Assembly (NCBI GenBank): GCA_963746325.1
Contig: CAVVBC010000009.1
Location: 150,455-214,454, forward strand
Direction: 5' to 3'
From: RPQJ01 sp963746325
Lineage (GTDB): Bacteria; Pseudomonadota; Gammaproteobacteria; Steroidobacterales; Steroidobacteraceae
Length of the DNA stretch: 64,000 nt
The translations under genes were made by a program, and so were the position numbers. The notes below the pieces were generated by a model. The model saw only the letters and a program-made list of their open reading frames with translations. It did not search any database and was not told where the DNA came from. Positions 8,739 through 16,513 of this stretch are shown here, piece by piece. The number at the start of each line of letters is the position of its first letter. The first letter of the stretch is position 1.

Positions 8739-9890
8739 TTACCCGATCCGTGCCGCAGGCAAGGTCGGAACCTTGTCTCCCGTCACTTTCTTCCAGCGCT
8801 CCTCCAGCAACTCCTTCGCGGCCTGCTCGAGGAACTCCGGCGCCGCCCACTTCTGCACGTCGAAGTCGTTCTTGATGTAGCCGTGGCTCAGCATGAAGTC
8901 CTTGCCAATCTCGACCGAGGCCAGGTTCTGCGCCGACAGGTTCGGCACCATGTCCATGTGCTTGATGCCTTGATACGTGTCCTCGACGTCCAGGTAGAAC
9001 GTCTGCTTGTCGAGGATCGCGGCTGCGGCGTGCTTGTGCTCGTTGGCCCAGCGCCCGACCTTGATCATGCCCTTCATGAAGGTGACCACGAGTTCAGGAT
9101 GCTTGTCGGCCATCTCGGTGGTGCAGGTGATGGCGGCGGGAATGTTGGCGACCTGCAGGGTCCAGTCCGGATAGCGGGACAGGTCCTCGATGGCCTTCAT
9201 CTTGCCCGTGGCTTCCTGCAGGTGCTGGAAGGGTTTGCTCTGCGTGTAGATCGCATCGACCGTGCCGTTCAGCAGTGCCGTCTCGAGCGGGCGGAACGCC
9301 AGGTCGTGCTTGTGGTCGCGCTTGAGCCACAGTTCCGACGGGTTCTCCATGGGGTCGAGCATCTCGGGCTTGTTGTACCAGTCGTCCGGGTACGGGAACT
9401 CGACAATCTCGACGTCCTTGCGCGTCATGCCGTTCATTCGCAGCATCAGCTCGATGCCCTGCTCTTCCTGGATGCGCCACCAGTCGTTCTTGAGGGTGTT
9501 CAGGCTCTTCGACAGGCCGATCTTCTTGCCCTTCAGTTCGCTCATCCGGTAGATGTCGTCCCGGGCACGCACGAGCATGCAACCGCCTTCGTGCGGGGCG
9601 TGTGTGACGCCGAGGAGCTTGGTCCTGCGGATGTCGGCGTGCACGTGGATGGGCGGGAACAGCCCGCCGAAGCGAATCAGGTTGTCGAGGTTATGGATGT
9701 AGTGCGGGTACCAGTCGTTCTCGCGGGTGGAGCGCAGGAAGGCGTACTTGACGCCGATCTTCTTGAACTCCTCACGGGTCCAGCCGAGTTCCTGGTCCAC
9801 GTTGCTCGCGGACACGAGTGGACAGTTGGTGTAGTAGACCTCTTTCCAGTCCAGCTTCACCGTGTTCAGCTTGATGTCTTTATTCGCCAT
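8739..9890 (-). CDS. DszB-like protein (periplasmic-binding fold without signal peptide)
   Basis: A 383-residue protein starting at MANKDIKLN (AGGAA 7 bases upstream). It has the type II periplasmic-binding fold of NMT1/THI5-like proteins but no signal peptide. It resembles DszB, the 2'-hydroxybiphenyl-2-sulfinate desulfinase: YTNCP matches YSNCP of DszB, and RFGGLFPP and KWAAPEFLEQA match RFGGEIPP and QWAAPEFL. The three DszB catalytic residues align: Cys23, His63 and Arg73, with the same 10-residue His-Arg spacing. It could be a cytoplasmic C-S or C-C lyase rather than a transport protein. No other dsz genes are seen. The AraC gene is divergent. Confidence 0.7.
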   Translation of the reverse strand: MANKDIKLNTVKLDWKEVYYTNCPLVSASNVDQELGWTREEFKKIGVKYAFLRSTRENDWYPHYIHNLDNLIRFGGLFPPIHVHADIRRTKLLGVTHAPHEGGCMLVRARDDIYRMSELKGKKIGLSKSLNTLKNDWWRIQEEQGIELMLRMNGMTRKDVEIVEFPYPDDWYNKPEMLDPMENPSELWLKRDHKHDLAFRPLETALLNGTVDAIYTQSKPFQHLQEATGKMKAIEDLSRYPDWTLQVANIPAAITCTTEMADKHPELVVTFMKGMIKVGRWANEHKHAAAAILDKQTFYLDVEDTYQGIKHMDMVPNLSAQNLASVEIGKDFMLSHGYIKNDFDVQKWAAPEFLEQAAKELLEERWKKVTGDKVPTLPAARIG

Positions 9891-10123
9891 GGTCAGTTCC
9901 TTTCTGGATAGATCGCCGGGGAAGCAGGCGGTCGGTTCACCGCTCTTGCCGCGCTTGTTCTGGGTCGTGTCTGCACTCCACGGATTGGCTAGCCATCGAC
10001 CCTTACCGAACGGTAGTTCAACACTGCGCGGGCGACTGGGATGCACATATTCGGACAACCTCTGCACATCTTCTGGCGACAGGGGTTAGCATTTGCCCCT
10101 ATCTGCAGTGGGGGTCACGCACC

Positions 10124-11161
10124 GTGTCAGGCGAAAGATTTAAGCGAAAGCCCAGCGAGGCGACCCTCCGCGTCGGTGGCGCACTGGCAATCACGGCGGT
10201 CCTGAGAGACTTCGGCATCGATCCACGCGAGGTGCTGATTGAAGCGGGAATCGCGCCGGAGCTGTTCGACGATCCCGACAATCTGATCACCTATCGGGCC
10301 CGCGGCCGTCTCATGACCCGCAGCGTGGTCAGAACGGGTTGCCCGCATTTCGGCTTGCTGGTCGGCCAGCGGATGAACCTGCAGTCGCTTGGGCTCGTCG
10401 GCTTGCTGGCGAGAAACGCCCCCGATGTCGGATCGGCGCTGCGCAGCCTCGTCACCTACCTGCATCTCCACGCGCGCGGCGCGGTGATGGAACTGACGGT
10501 CGACCCCGGATTGGCGATGCTGAGCTATGACGCCTATCAACTCGCCGTGGAGGCCACCGACCAGACCGGCGATGGCGCAACCGCCATGATGCTCAACGCC
10601 ATGCGGACGCTGTGTGGCACCGACTTTCTACCCATCGAGGCTCGGTTTGCCCACCGCACGCCGGATGACGTTCGGCCGTTTCGCCAGTTCTTCAAGGTTC
10701 CGCTGCGCTTCGATGCCGAGCACTTCGCGCTGGTCTTCTCGCGCGACTGGCTGGACCGGCGCGTGCCAGGCACCGACGCTGAATTGGGACGTCTGCTGCA
10801 GAAGCAGATCGCTATGCTCGAGTCCAAACACGGCGATGAGTTCCCGGCAATCGTTCGCGGCATTTTGCGGTCAGCGCTGCTGACAGATCACGCGGGCGCC
10901 GACCAGATCGCCGCGCTGTTCTCGATGCATGTGCGCACCCTGAGCCGACGACTGGAAGATTTCGGCACGAGCTTTCAGGAACTCGTCGACGAAGGTCGTT
11001 TCGAGATCGCCCGGCAGATGCTCGAAGACACGTCACTCGATGTCGGCCAGATCGCCGAGGCGCTCGGCTACGCCCGCGCGAGTGCGTTCACTCGAGCCTT
11101 CCGCCGCTGGAGTGGCACGACGCCGGCCCTGTGGCGGACGAAGCGTGCCAACTGCGTGTAG
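10124..11161 (+). CDS. AraC family transcriptional regulator
   Basis: A 345-residue regulator with a GTG start (GGGG about 10 bases upstream). The N-terminal two thirds match the arabinose-binding-like domain found in ArgR/OruR-type AraC regulators (VLRDFGIDPREVLIEAGI, ARGRLMTRSVVRTG, FGLLVGQRM). The C-terminal part is the double helix-turn-helix (FSMHVRTLSRRL and DVGQIAEALGYARASAFTRAFRRWSGTTPALWR). It is divergent from the DszB-like gene with a 233-bp gap that probably holds the shared promoters, so that gene and the following enoyl-CoA hydratase are its likely targets. The ligand is unknown. Confidence 0.88.
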   Translation: MSGERFKRKPSEATLRVGGALAITAVLRDFGIDPREVLIEAGIAPELFDDPDNLITYRARGRLMTRSVVRTGCPHFGLLVGQRMNLQSLGLVGLLARNAPDVGSALRSLVTYLHLHARGAVMELTVDPGLAMLSYDAYQLAVEATDQTGDGATAMMLNAMRTLCGTDFLPIEARFAHRTPDDVRPFRQFFKVPLRFDAEHFALVFSRDWLDRRVPGTDAELGRLLQKQIAMLESKHGDEFPAIVRGILRSALLTDHAGADQIAALFSMHVRTLSRRLEDFGTSFQELVDEGRFEIARQMLEDTSLDVGQIAEALGYARASAFTRAFRRWSGTTPALWRTKRANCV

Positions 11162-11516
11162 AGGACAATTGGCTTCTTCGCGGAGACCGGACCGTCCGCT
11201 TTCCTGAAGTGCCTGTGGCTGCTCAGGGTCGCGTCCGGCCTGTCGTGGCGCGGTAAGATCGGTCAGAAGCAGACGACCGGAACGCGGACGCGTGTGAGAC
11301 AGGCGGTCCACCACGCTGATATTGTTGGGCGGTCCGCGTGGAGCTTGCGCAGCCAAGGATCGTCGTCGCCGAATCCGCGGCCGTTGGGCTCCACATCGCT
11401 CAGAAGGCGGGCAAGCTCATCCCGTCCGATTTCCACGGCCGCACGCGAGTGACGCAATGGTGTTTCGCCGCCATGCACAGTCGAGGCGCCGCTCTTTCAG
11501 ATCGCGTTAGGTCGAC
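11162..11516. other. Intergenic stretch with repeat copy and attC-like end
   Basis: No convincing gene lies in these 355 bases. The stretch holds the first copy of the dispersed repeat (11226-11280) and, at 11506-11512, a GTTAGGT heptamer fitting the integron R' consensus GTTRRRY exactly, four bases before the ATG of the next gene. The 20-odd bases before the heptamer (GCCGCTCTTTCAGATCGC) look like the right half of an attC site. A 60-codon frame across its end is probably incidental. Confidence 0.4.
11226..11280 (+). repeat. Dispersed intergenic repeat, copy 1
   Basis: Runs from GGGTCG to AGACGACC and contains GGTAAGATCGGTCAGAAGC. It matches copies at 12524, 13866, 14252 and 15145. A nearby inverted version of its right end (ACCGTCCGCTTTCC, from about 11190) suggests an imperfect palindrome. 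Confidence 0.55.
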
Positions 11517-12503
11517 ATGAAAGATCATGATCCAGTTGTAGGTTCTCTCCACTCCGAAGCGCCCCGATCCAGCGAAGATGCCGTGTCTTCTGAGCGACTC
11601 GACCCGAGTCGCACTCTTTCGGTGGCACCGGGAGGCATCGCACGGCAGCGCATGCGCGTCGCCGGCCGGACGCTGGGCGCGCTGCTGCTGGGTGGTGCGG
11701 CGGTCCTAGGCTCGGTGCTGGTCTTTCGGCAGGGCCTACTGCCGCTGATCGACGCGATGTTCCAACCTGGGCCCGAATTGCTCAGTGCGTTCAGGCGCGC
11801 CGGCATCCTCCTGTCGGCAATGGCGGGCTACTGGGCTTACGTGCATTGGCATGAAAGACGCGAAGCGACCGAGCTGCAGCTGCGGCTGGTTCCCCTGATG
11901 CTTGGCGGCGCAAGCGGCACCGTCCTGGTTGCGTTGCCGATCGCCGTGCTGTTCGCGCTCGGCGCCTACGAAAAGGTGCTGTTCCGTGGCGTATCGCCGG
12001 CGCTGTGGAGCGTGGCGGTCCTCATCGGCATCGCGGCCGTCCTCGAAGAACTGGTCTACCGCTGCCTGCTGTTCCGGCTGCTGGAGCGGGCCTTTGGAAC
12101 GAGCATTGCGCTGGCGGCACAGGCGTTGATATTCGCCGTGGGGCACTTGGAAAACGTCCCCCAGGGCAGGACCGGTGATGTGGTCGCGATGCTGGTGTCG
12201 GTCACCTTACTGGGCCTGCTGTGGGGCGGGCTGTTCGTCCTAGCGCGCAACCTGTGGGTGGTGGCCGCCAATCACGCGGCATGGAACTTCACGATACTGC
12301 TGAGTGGCGTGCCGCTTTCCGGCATCGAGGACTGGCGCGCACTGGCGCCGTTGGAAAGCCGCTATGCCGGGCCCGACTGGCTGACCGGGGGCATGTTCGG
12401 TCCGGAAAGTTCGCTGCTGGTGATCGTGTCGACCACGGTCGCGGTTGCGCTGCTGCTGCGCGCGGCAAGGCGGCGTGGGGTCTTCCTCGTGCCGGCGACC
12501 TAG
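11517..12503 (+). CDS. CPBP family intramembrane metalloprotease
   Basis: A 328-residue membrane protein with about eight hydrophobic helices. The CPBP (CAAX protease/bacteriocin-processing) motifs are present: EELVYR in motif 1 (about 181-186), the His of AVGHLEN in motif 2 and NHAAWNF in motif 3. The Glu and His residues would bind the metal within the membrane. The first 50 residues are hydrophilic and not conserved-looking, so the true start may be later, for example at MRVAGRTLG. It is the first gene of the small-ORF block and has an attC-like heptamer directly before its ATG. Confidence 0.82.
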   Translation: MKDHDPVVGSLHSEAPRSSEDAVSSERLDPSRTLSVAPGGIARQRMRVAGRTLGALLLGGAAVLGSVLVFRQGLLPLIDAMFQPGPELLSAFRRAGILLSAMAGYWAYVHWHERREATELQLRLVPLMLGGASGTVLVALPIAVLFALGAYEKVLFRGVSPALWSVAVLIGIAAVLEELVYRCLLFRLLERAFGTSIALAAQALIFAVGHLENVPQGRTGDVVAMLVSVTLLGLLWGGLFVLARNLWVVAANHAAWNFTILLSGVPLSGIEDWRALAPLESRYAGPDWLTGGMFGPESSLLVIVSTTVAVALLLRAARRRGVFLVPAT

Positions 12504-12523
12504 ACCGGCAGGCCTTCTGCTGT

Positions 12524-12579
12524 GGGTCGATTTTTGCCGGTCGCCGAGCTGTAATATCGACCAGAAGCGGACGGTGACG
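12524..12579 (+). repeat. Dispersed intergenic repeat, copy 2
   Basis: The fullest copy: GGGTCGATTTTTGCCGGTCG, then CCGAGCTGTAATATCGACCA, then GAAGCGGACGGTGACG. It lies 20 bp after the CPBP gene stop. Confidence 0.6.
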
Positions 12580-12611
12580 AAAGGCGCAGCGCATGATCCC
12601 TTATTTGGCGA

Positions 12612-12650
12612 ATCGCCGCACAACAACGCGGCCAAGTTATTGCTAGGCGG
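12612..12650 (+). other. attC-like recombination site remnant
   Basis: GCACAACAACGCGGCCAAG followed by TTATTGCTAGGC looks like the two ends of an attC site (expected GCYYAACAA and TTGTTRRRC) brought together with little central stem. The right heptamer GCTAGGC differs from GTTRRRY at one base and lies about 10 bases before the next ATG. At about 31 bp it is shorter than real attC sites, so this is a weak call. Confidence 0.3.
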
Positions 12651-12658
12651 CAAGCGAG

Positions 12659-13390
12659 ATGCCGATCGAGTGGGCCGACAGAGCGAGAAACCACGGGTTC
12701 ATTTTATGGCCCGATGCGTACCACACGCCGTCGCTCGGAATGGATTCGGATCGTCTCAGCGAGTGCGTGTCCGAGGTCAAACGACGACAGCTGAAGGGAG
12801 TTTTCGGGACCGTCCCATTCTTCAGAGAGCCGACGCTAGACTTTGTGCTGGAGCTTCCGCAGCTTGAAGCGGCGGAGTTCTGGGGTATCGCTCTTCGAGA
12901 TATCGCGGCGATCTACGAGTTGCGCGATCTTCGCCACCTGCGGCTTGACGGGAAGCGGCCGGCACTCGACTTAACTAGACTGCGGTCGCTACGCGCCTTG
13001 GTTTGGAATCACCAGCCTGGGGACAAAGGCAGCGGTACTCTTCACGAACTCAAAAATCTCTGGCTCTGGCGCTACAAGGCGCATGGGGGGACATTGGAAG
13101 ACCTAGAGCTACCGCCGTCGCTGAATTCGCTCAGAATCGTTTGGTCTAACGTGAAAACGCTTGACGGTCTGCCAAGACTTCCATCCCTGACGCGATTAGT
13201 CGTTGAACGCTGTCGAAACTTGGAATCACTCGGCCAGCTTGCCGAGAGCTGCCCCAACCTCGAAACCCTCCTCATCTCGGCGTCAGGACGACTTCATGCG
13301 AACGAAGCCATGCGGGTCGCGTCCGGTCTGCCTCGACTTCGGCACGTGGTCGCCGCGAACAAGCTTCTGGTCGATCCAAATGCCGCCTAG
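12659..13390 (+). CDS. Leucine-rich-repeat-like protein of unknown function
   Basis: A 243-residue soluble protein. From about residue 60 it shows irregular repeats of about 20-22 residues with LRR-like spacing (LRDLRHLRLDG, LRSLRALVWN, LKNLWLWRYKA, LNSLRIVWSNV, LPSLTRLVVERC, CPNLETLLISA, LPRLRHVV). This suggests a curved binding surface. There is no signal peptide or membrane segment. Its base composition is visibly less GC-rich than the flanking catabolic genes, which fits horizontal acquisition. Bases just after its stop look like an attC site. Confidence 0.6.
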   Translation: MPIEWADRARNHGFILWPDAYHTPSLGMDSDRLSECVSEVKRRQLKGVFGTVPFFREPTLDFVLELPQLEAAEFWGIALRDIAAIYELRDLRHLRLDGKRPALDLTRLRSLRALVWNHQPGDKGSGTLHELKNLWLWRYKAHGGTLEDLELPPSLNSLRIVWSNVKTLDGLPRLPSLTRLVVERCRNLESLGQLAESCPNLETLLISASGRLHANEAMRVASGLPRLRHVVAANKLLVDPNAA

Positions 13391-13455
13391 ACACGCGCTG
13401 CAGCGGACGCGATCCGCGATCGGTGCATGCTCGCCCCGCCGAGTGTCTTATGTGG
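13384..13455 (+). other. attC-like sequence after the LRR-like gene
   Basis: Begins GCCTAGACACGCGCTGCAGC, then GGACGCGATCCGCG, and ends near GAGTGTCTTATG. CGCGCTGCAGCGGACGCG is the kind of left half seen in many attC sites, and the flanks GCCTAGAC and GTCTTATG are imperfect versions of RYYYAAC and GTTRRRY. It overlaps the last bases of the preceding gene, as attC sites often do. Confidence 0.35.
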
Positions 13456-13472
13456 GTCGTAAGGAGTCGGAT

Positions 13473-13838
13473 TTGAGTCGCGCACCGTCTGCGTTAGCAG
13501 CTTGGCTAGGCTTGTTGATTTTGGTCCCTGGCTGGTCCGGTGCGGACTCGCTTGCTCAGCCATCAAAGACTGAAGTCCAAACAATCGAAAGGTCGTCGTG
13601 CTTCCGCGGGGGTCAGAGCCGGTGTTGGCATTCGCTCGCTACTACGCGAGCGTCAGCGAGAATGGCCATCGGATCATCCGTGGCGGCAATCTATGTCCTC
13701 GGCGACAACGCCCAGGTAGTTATCACGACCGCAGAAAAGCTACCGATGATCCTCGACGGCGACTGCGGCGTTGTCACGATCGAGTACGACGCGTCGACAG
13801 AGGCCTTCTTGCGGGTGTCATGCAATGGAGAGGCATGA
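13473..13838 (+). pseudogene. Small exported protein gene with two frameshifts
   Basis: A TTG start with GGAG about 8 bases upstream opens a signal-peptide-like segment (LSRAPSALAAWLGLLILVPG). The continuing frame gives an unlikely Cys/Arg-rich stretch between about 13597 and 13690. In that stretch another frame reads VLPRGSEPVLAFARYYASVS and ENGHRIIRG. The first frame then resumes with IYVLGDNAQVVI and ends DGDCGVVTIEYDASTEAFLR. The pieces resemble a small hypothetical family with a YARYY and a DGGCxVVxxEYD motif. Two compensating indels therefore probably disrupt one gene. Function is unknown. Confidence 0.5.
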
Positions 13839-13865
13839 CGCAATCTTCCAACGACCGGCCGCTTC

Positions 13866-13905
13866 GGGTCGGTTTTTGCCGGTGGCCGAGCGGTAACATC
13901 AGCCG
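13866..13905 (+). repeat. Dispersed intergenic repeat, copy 3 (right end diverged)
   Basis: GGGTCGGTTTTTGCCGGTGG followed by CCGAGCGGTAACATCAGCC matches the left two thirds of copy 2. It lies 28 bp after the stop of the frameshifted small gene. Confidence 0.55.
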
Positions 13906-13952
13906 TGACACGTCATTCGCTCGACTAAAAAATTGACAGGGAAGCGTAGACC

Positions 13953-14243
13953 ATGAGGGGCAGTTACAGATGGATGATCCCGGCTGCCACAGCGGGCAGC
14001 ATGATCGCCGTGGCGTCAGCGTGGCTCTTCTATAACGCAGCCCAACAGAATGCGTCCTCGGGCTCCGTCGTCCCATTTCTGGCGGCCGTGACGGTAGCCG
14101 GCGGGTTGACGTCCACTTCGATCTACTGGATCGCACCAGACAATGAGCGAAGTCGATTGGGCGCGTTTATCGGCGGGTTTGTTGCGGCGACTGTCGCAGC
14201 CGGGGTGCTGATCGTGATGCTCACCGCCCGCTTTGGTTCATAG
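13953..14243 (+). CDS. Small membrane protein of unknown function
   Basis: A 96-residue protein with three hydrophobic helices (about 8-27, 39-58 and 68-90) separated by short polar loops (NAAQQNASSG and PDNERSRLG). No family is recognised. It lies between two copies of the dispersed repeat and belongs to the run of short + strand ORFs. Confidence 0.55.
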   Translation: MRGSYRWMIPAATAGSMIAVASAWLFYNAAQQNASSGSVVPFLAAVTVAGGLTSTSIYWIAPDNERSRLGAFIGGFVAATVAAGVLIVMLTARFGS

Positions 14244-14251
14244 GCAACTTT

Positions 14252-14275
14252 GGGTCGGTTCCCGCCGGCCGCGGC
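14252..14275 (+). repeat. Dispersed intergenic repeat, copy 4 (partial)
   Basis: GGGTCGGTTCCCGCCGGCCG matches only the left end of copies 2 and 3; the rest is replaced by the start region of the next gene. Confidence 0.35.
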
Positions 14276-14297
14276 TTCTTGGGACGGGACGTGCAAT

Positions 14298-15080
14298 ATG
14301 GCTTTGGCAGTTTCGATAATCCTACTCGGACAAGACACGCCTTTATCCGTCGCAGCACTTCAGAGCGACTTCAGCACGAATTGGGGCGAGGAGTTCACGC
14401 CGACTAACGTTCGCGAGGACGGCGAGACAATATCTTTCAGCGCGGGAGCGACTGATGTAGTCCTCGGCAGGATGCCGGCACCGATGCCCTGGTCCGACCT
14501 GGAAGGTCCCTGTGCTACCAGCATTTTGTGGCCCAACGTAACGGCGGACCTCAAAGAGCACGCGGCTCACATTGTCTTGACGGTCACCGCAGATCTGAAT
14601 CCTGTCGAAATCGCTCGCCAGCTAACCAGAGCGACTGCCGCGGTAGTGCGTGCATGTCCGGCGGCGTTGGGCGTTTATTGGGGCAGTGCAACCCTTGTGA
14701 TTCCACGGCATATCTTTATCGATTTTGCGGAGAAGGTGCTCCCTCACGGGCCACCGCTCCACATTTGGGTAGATTTTCGGGTTGGAATGCAGGGAAACAA
14801 CTTCAGCGGCGGCTTCACTTCTGGAATGCAGGCGCTTGGCTGCATGGAGATCGAAGTCCAAGAGTCTCCGGAAAAGCCGTCCGAGTTGCGCGAGCGACTC
14901 GTTGAACTCGCGACCTATGTCGTTGATAAGGGCCCGGTCATTAAAGACGGCGATTCAGTTGGGCGAAACGCGAAGGAGCGAATCCGAGTGGTCTTCGCCG
15001 AATCCATGTTTGGTCGCGCCGGGCCGGTGATGCGACTGAAGTACGAGCCGCAGCGGGGACCGTGGTGGAAGGTCTGGTAG
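14298..15080 (+). CDS. DUF4261 domain protein
   Basis: A 260-residue soluble protein starting at MALAVSIILLGQD. The layout matches DUF4261 proteins: an N-terminal strand block, PMPWSDLEGPCATSILWPN at about 60-80, a central AAVVRACPAALGVYWG segment, a GMQALGCMEIEVQESP segment, and a C-terminal block with KDGDSVG. The function of the family is not known to me; members often sit in toxin-immunity or phage-related surroundings. The start at 14298 is preferred over an upstream ATG that overlaps the repeat copy. Confidence 0.65.
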   Translation: MALAVSIILLGQDTPLSVAALQSDFSTNWGEEFTPTNVREDGETISFSAGATDVVLGRMPAPMPWSDLEGPCATSILWPNVTADLKEHAAHIVLTVTADLNPVEIARQLTRATAAVVRACPAALGVYWGSATLVIPRHIFIDFAEKVLPHGPPLHIWVDFRVGMQGNNFSGGFTSGMQALGCMEIEVQESPEKPSELRERLVELATYVVDKGPVIKDGDSVGRNAKERIRVVFAESMFGRAGPVMRLKYEPQRGPWWKVW

Positions 15081-15144
15081 CCAGATTTGGCCGTGCACGG
15101 TCAGGTTCGCGACACTATGCGGCTTCTTGCCGAACGACCGGATC

Positions 15145-15210
15145 GGGTCGATCTTTCGCCTAGAAGGTCTGCTTACGGGAACGGTAAGGTCGCCCAGAAA
15201 CGGACGGTCG
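15145..15210 (+). repeat. Dispersed intergenic repeat, copy 5
   Basis: GGGTCGATCTTTCGCC at the left and ACGGTAAGGTCGCCCAGAAA then CGGACGGTCG at the right match copies 1 and 2; about 20 extra bases lie in the middle. It lies 65 bp after the DUF4261 gene. Confidence 0.55.
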
Positions 15211-15231
15211 AGTTGATCGTATAGGTGTTTT

Positions 15232-15723
15232 TTGAGCGGCGAGCAAAGGTTCTATCCGAGCATCAAACTTGGCGTGCGTACAGGCGCTCGTATAGCGCTG
15301 TTCACGTTGGCAGCTGGACTCGCGACTGCAGGCCTTTCAGCCGTGTTGCTCCAAGGCTCCTCTTTCAGCGCGGATGGACTACTACGCCTACTAGCGATTG
15401 CTCCCTTGTTCTTTGTCGGGTTCATCGCGTTTTCCATCGTACTGGGTCGATTTATGGCGATACGGGTAACTTCCCAAGGTGTCGTGGCGTCCTCCCCTCG
15501 AGGCGGCAAGCGTTTCATGTCCTGGAATGAGATCGACGCGATCAAGCCATATTGGGTGTACGGTCTGCGCATGTTGCGTCTCGAGACTGCAAAAGACGGC
15601 ACGTACGCGGTGGTGGCACTACACATCGACGATTTGCGAGGATTGAGGGACCACGTTGTTGCTAATGCGGGCCCGACCCATCCAATGGCGCTGTGGCTTT
15701 CAGAGCAGAGCCAAGCCGCCTGA
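15232..15723 (+). CDS. Small membrane protein with PH-like cytoplasmic domain
   Basis: A 163-residue protein with a TTG start. Two membrane helices (about 18-40 and 50-72) are followed by a soluble part (ITSQGVVASSP-type strand, SWNEIDAIKPYW, RMLRLETAKDGTYAVVALHI) resembling the bacterial PH-like fold of YdbS/YcxB-type proteins. No specific function can be assigned. It is the last member of the small-ORF block. Confidence 0.5.
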   Translation: MSGEQRFYPSIKLGVRTGARIALFTLAAGLATAGLSAVLLQGSSFSADGLLRLLAIAPLFFVGFIAFSIVLGRFMAIRVTSQGVVASSPRGGKRFMSWNEIDAIKPYWVYGLRMLRLETAKDGTYAVVALHIDDLRGLRDHVVANAGPTHPMALWLSEQSQAA

Positions 15724-15940
15724 AACGATCGATCTGCCGTAGAAAGGCGACCGGCTGCATTGGGAACTTTGCCGCCAACGGCCCAGCAAGCAGCGCTACG
15801 GCCAGCAAACCCAGTATCTTTTCTTCATCGAGCCAGCGAATCGAGCTCGAATAGATGCAGTGGCTTGGCGCAATGGACCTTTCTCCGAGGCGCGGCCTCG
15901 CAAATAGTCTCGACGCCGCACAAAGCCTGTTCCGCTCTGT

Positions 15941-16393
15941 TCAGGTGGAAGGCGGCTCGATCGTCAGCTCTAGCGCAGTCAGCGAGGAGAAAAGTTCCGT
16001 GACGAACACAAGCATTGCCGCCACCAGGCAGCCCATCGAGGCAATGAATAGCGCCGCACAGGCGTAGCCCACGTCCCAGCCGAACAGCAGTCCCAGGAAC
16101 AGGACCGTGATGAGGATGCCGATGTTGCCGACCGCAGAGGCAGACAGTGCGACGGCCATGCGAACCAGGCGCGCGCGGCGCCGGAGGATCTCGAGCTGGG
16201 TGCGGATTCCAGCGGCCTCCCCGGCCGGCGCAGCGCGCAGCTCCTGTACCACCAGACGCGTGCGGTCGACGATGCGCCCGAGGCGCGCCGTGAGCGTGAG
16301 CAGTAGCAGCCCGACGCCGGAGATCAGCACCACCGGGGCCACCGACGCCTGGATGATGGGAAGAATGTCGCTGGAATTGACGGGAATTGCCAT
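15941..16393 (-). CDS. DUF2721 family membrane protein
   Basis: A 150-residue protein starting at MAIPVNSSDI. It shows the DUF2721 core: an N-terminal helix with APVVLISGVGLLLLTL, then LTARLGRIVDRTRLV, an amphipathic helical stretch rich in Arg and Glu, and two more helices (about 85-105 and 115-138). Function is unknown. The 217 bp between its stop and the small-ORF block contain nothing recognisable. Confidence 0.75.
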   Translation of the reverse strand: MAIPVNSSDILPIIQASVAPVVLISGVGLLLLTLTARLGRIVDRTRLVVQELRAAPAGEAAGIRTQLEILRRRARLVRMAVALSASAVGNIGILITVLFLGLLFGWDVGYACAALFIASMGCLVAAMLVFVTELFSSLTALELTIEPPST

Positions 16394-16513
16394 GAGGTAA
16401 GCGCTCCGGAGCACGAAGTTGCAAGAGCCGCCCTTGCGACTCGGTCGTTATCAGAAGTTGCGGAGTATGGAGGCTGGCGCGGTGCAGGTCGCCCCGCAGG
16501 AGCAAGGACCCGG

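Noticed and set aside
8739..9890. Plain ABC transporter substrate-binding protein
   Set aside because: There is no signal peptide or lipobox and no permease or ATPase neighbour, and the DszB catalytic residues are all present.
8571..9911. 446-codon + strand frame opposite the DszB-like gene
   Set aside because: The minus-strand protein has family motifs and a ribosome site; the + strand product has none.
11338..11520. 60-codon + strand ORF ending on the CPBP start codon
   Set aside because: No ribosome site, no recognisable sequence, and it crosses the attC-like region.
11226..15210. CRISPR array
   Set aside because: The repeats are degenerate, spaced by whole genes and not followed by uniform spacers.
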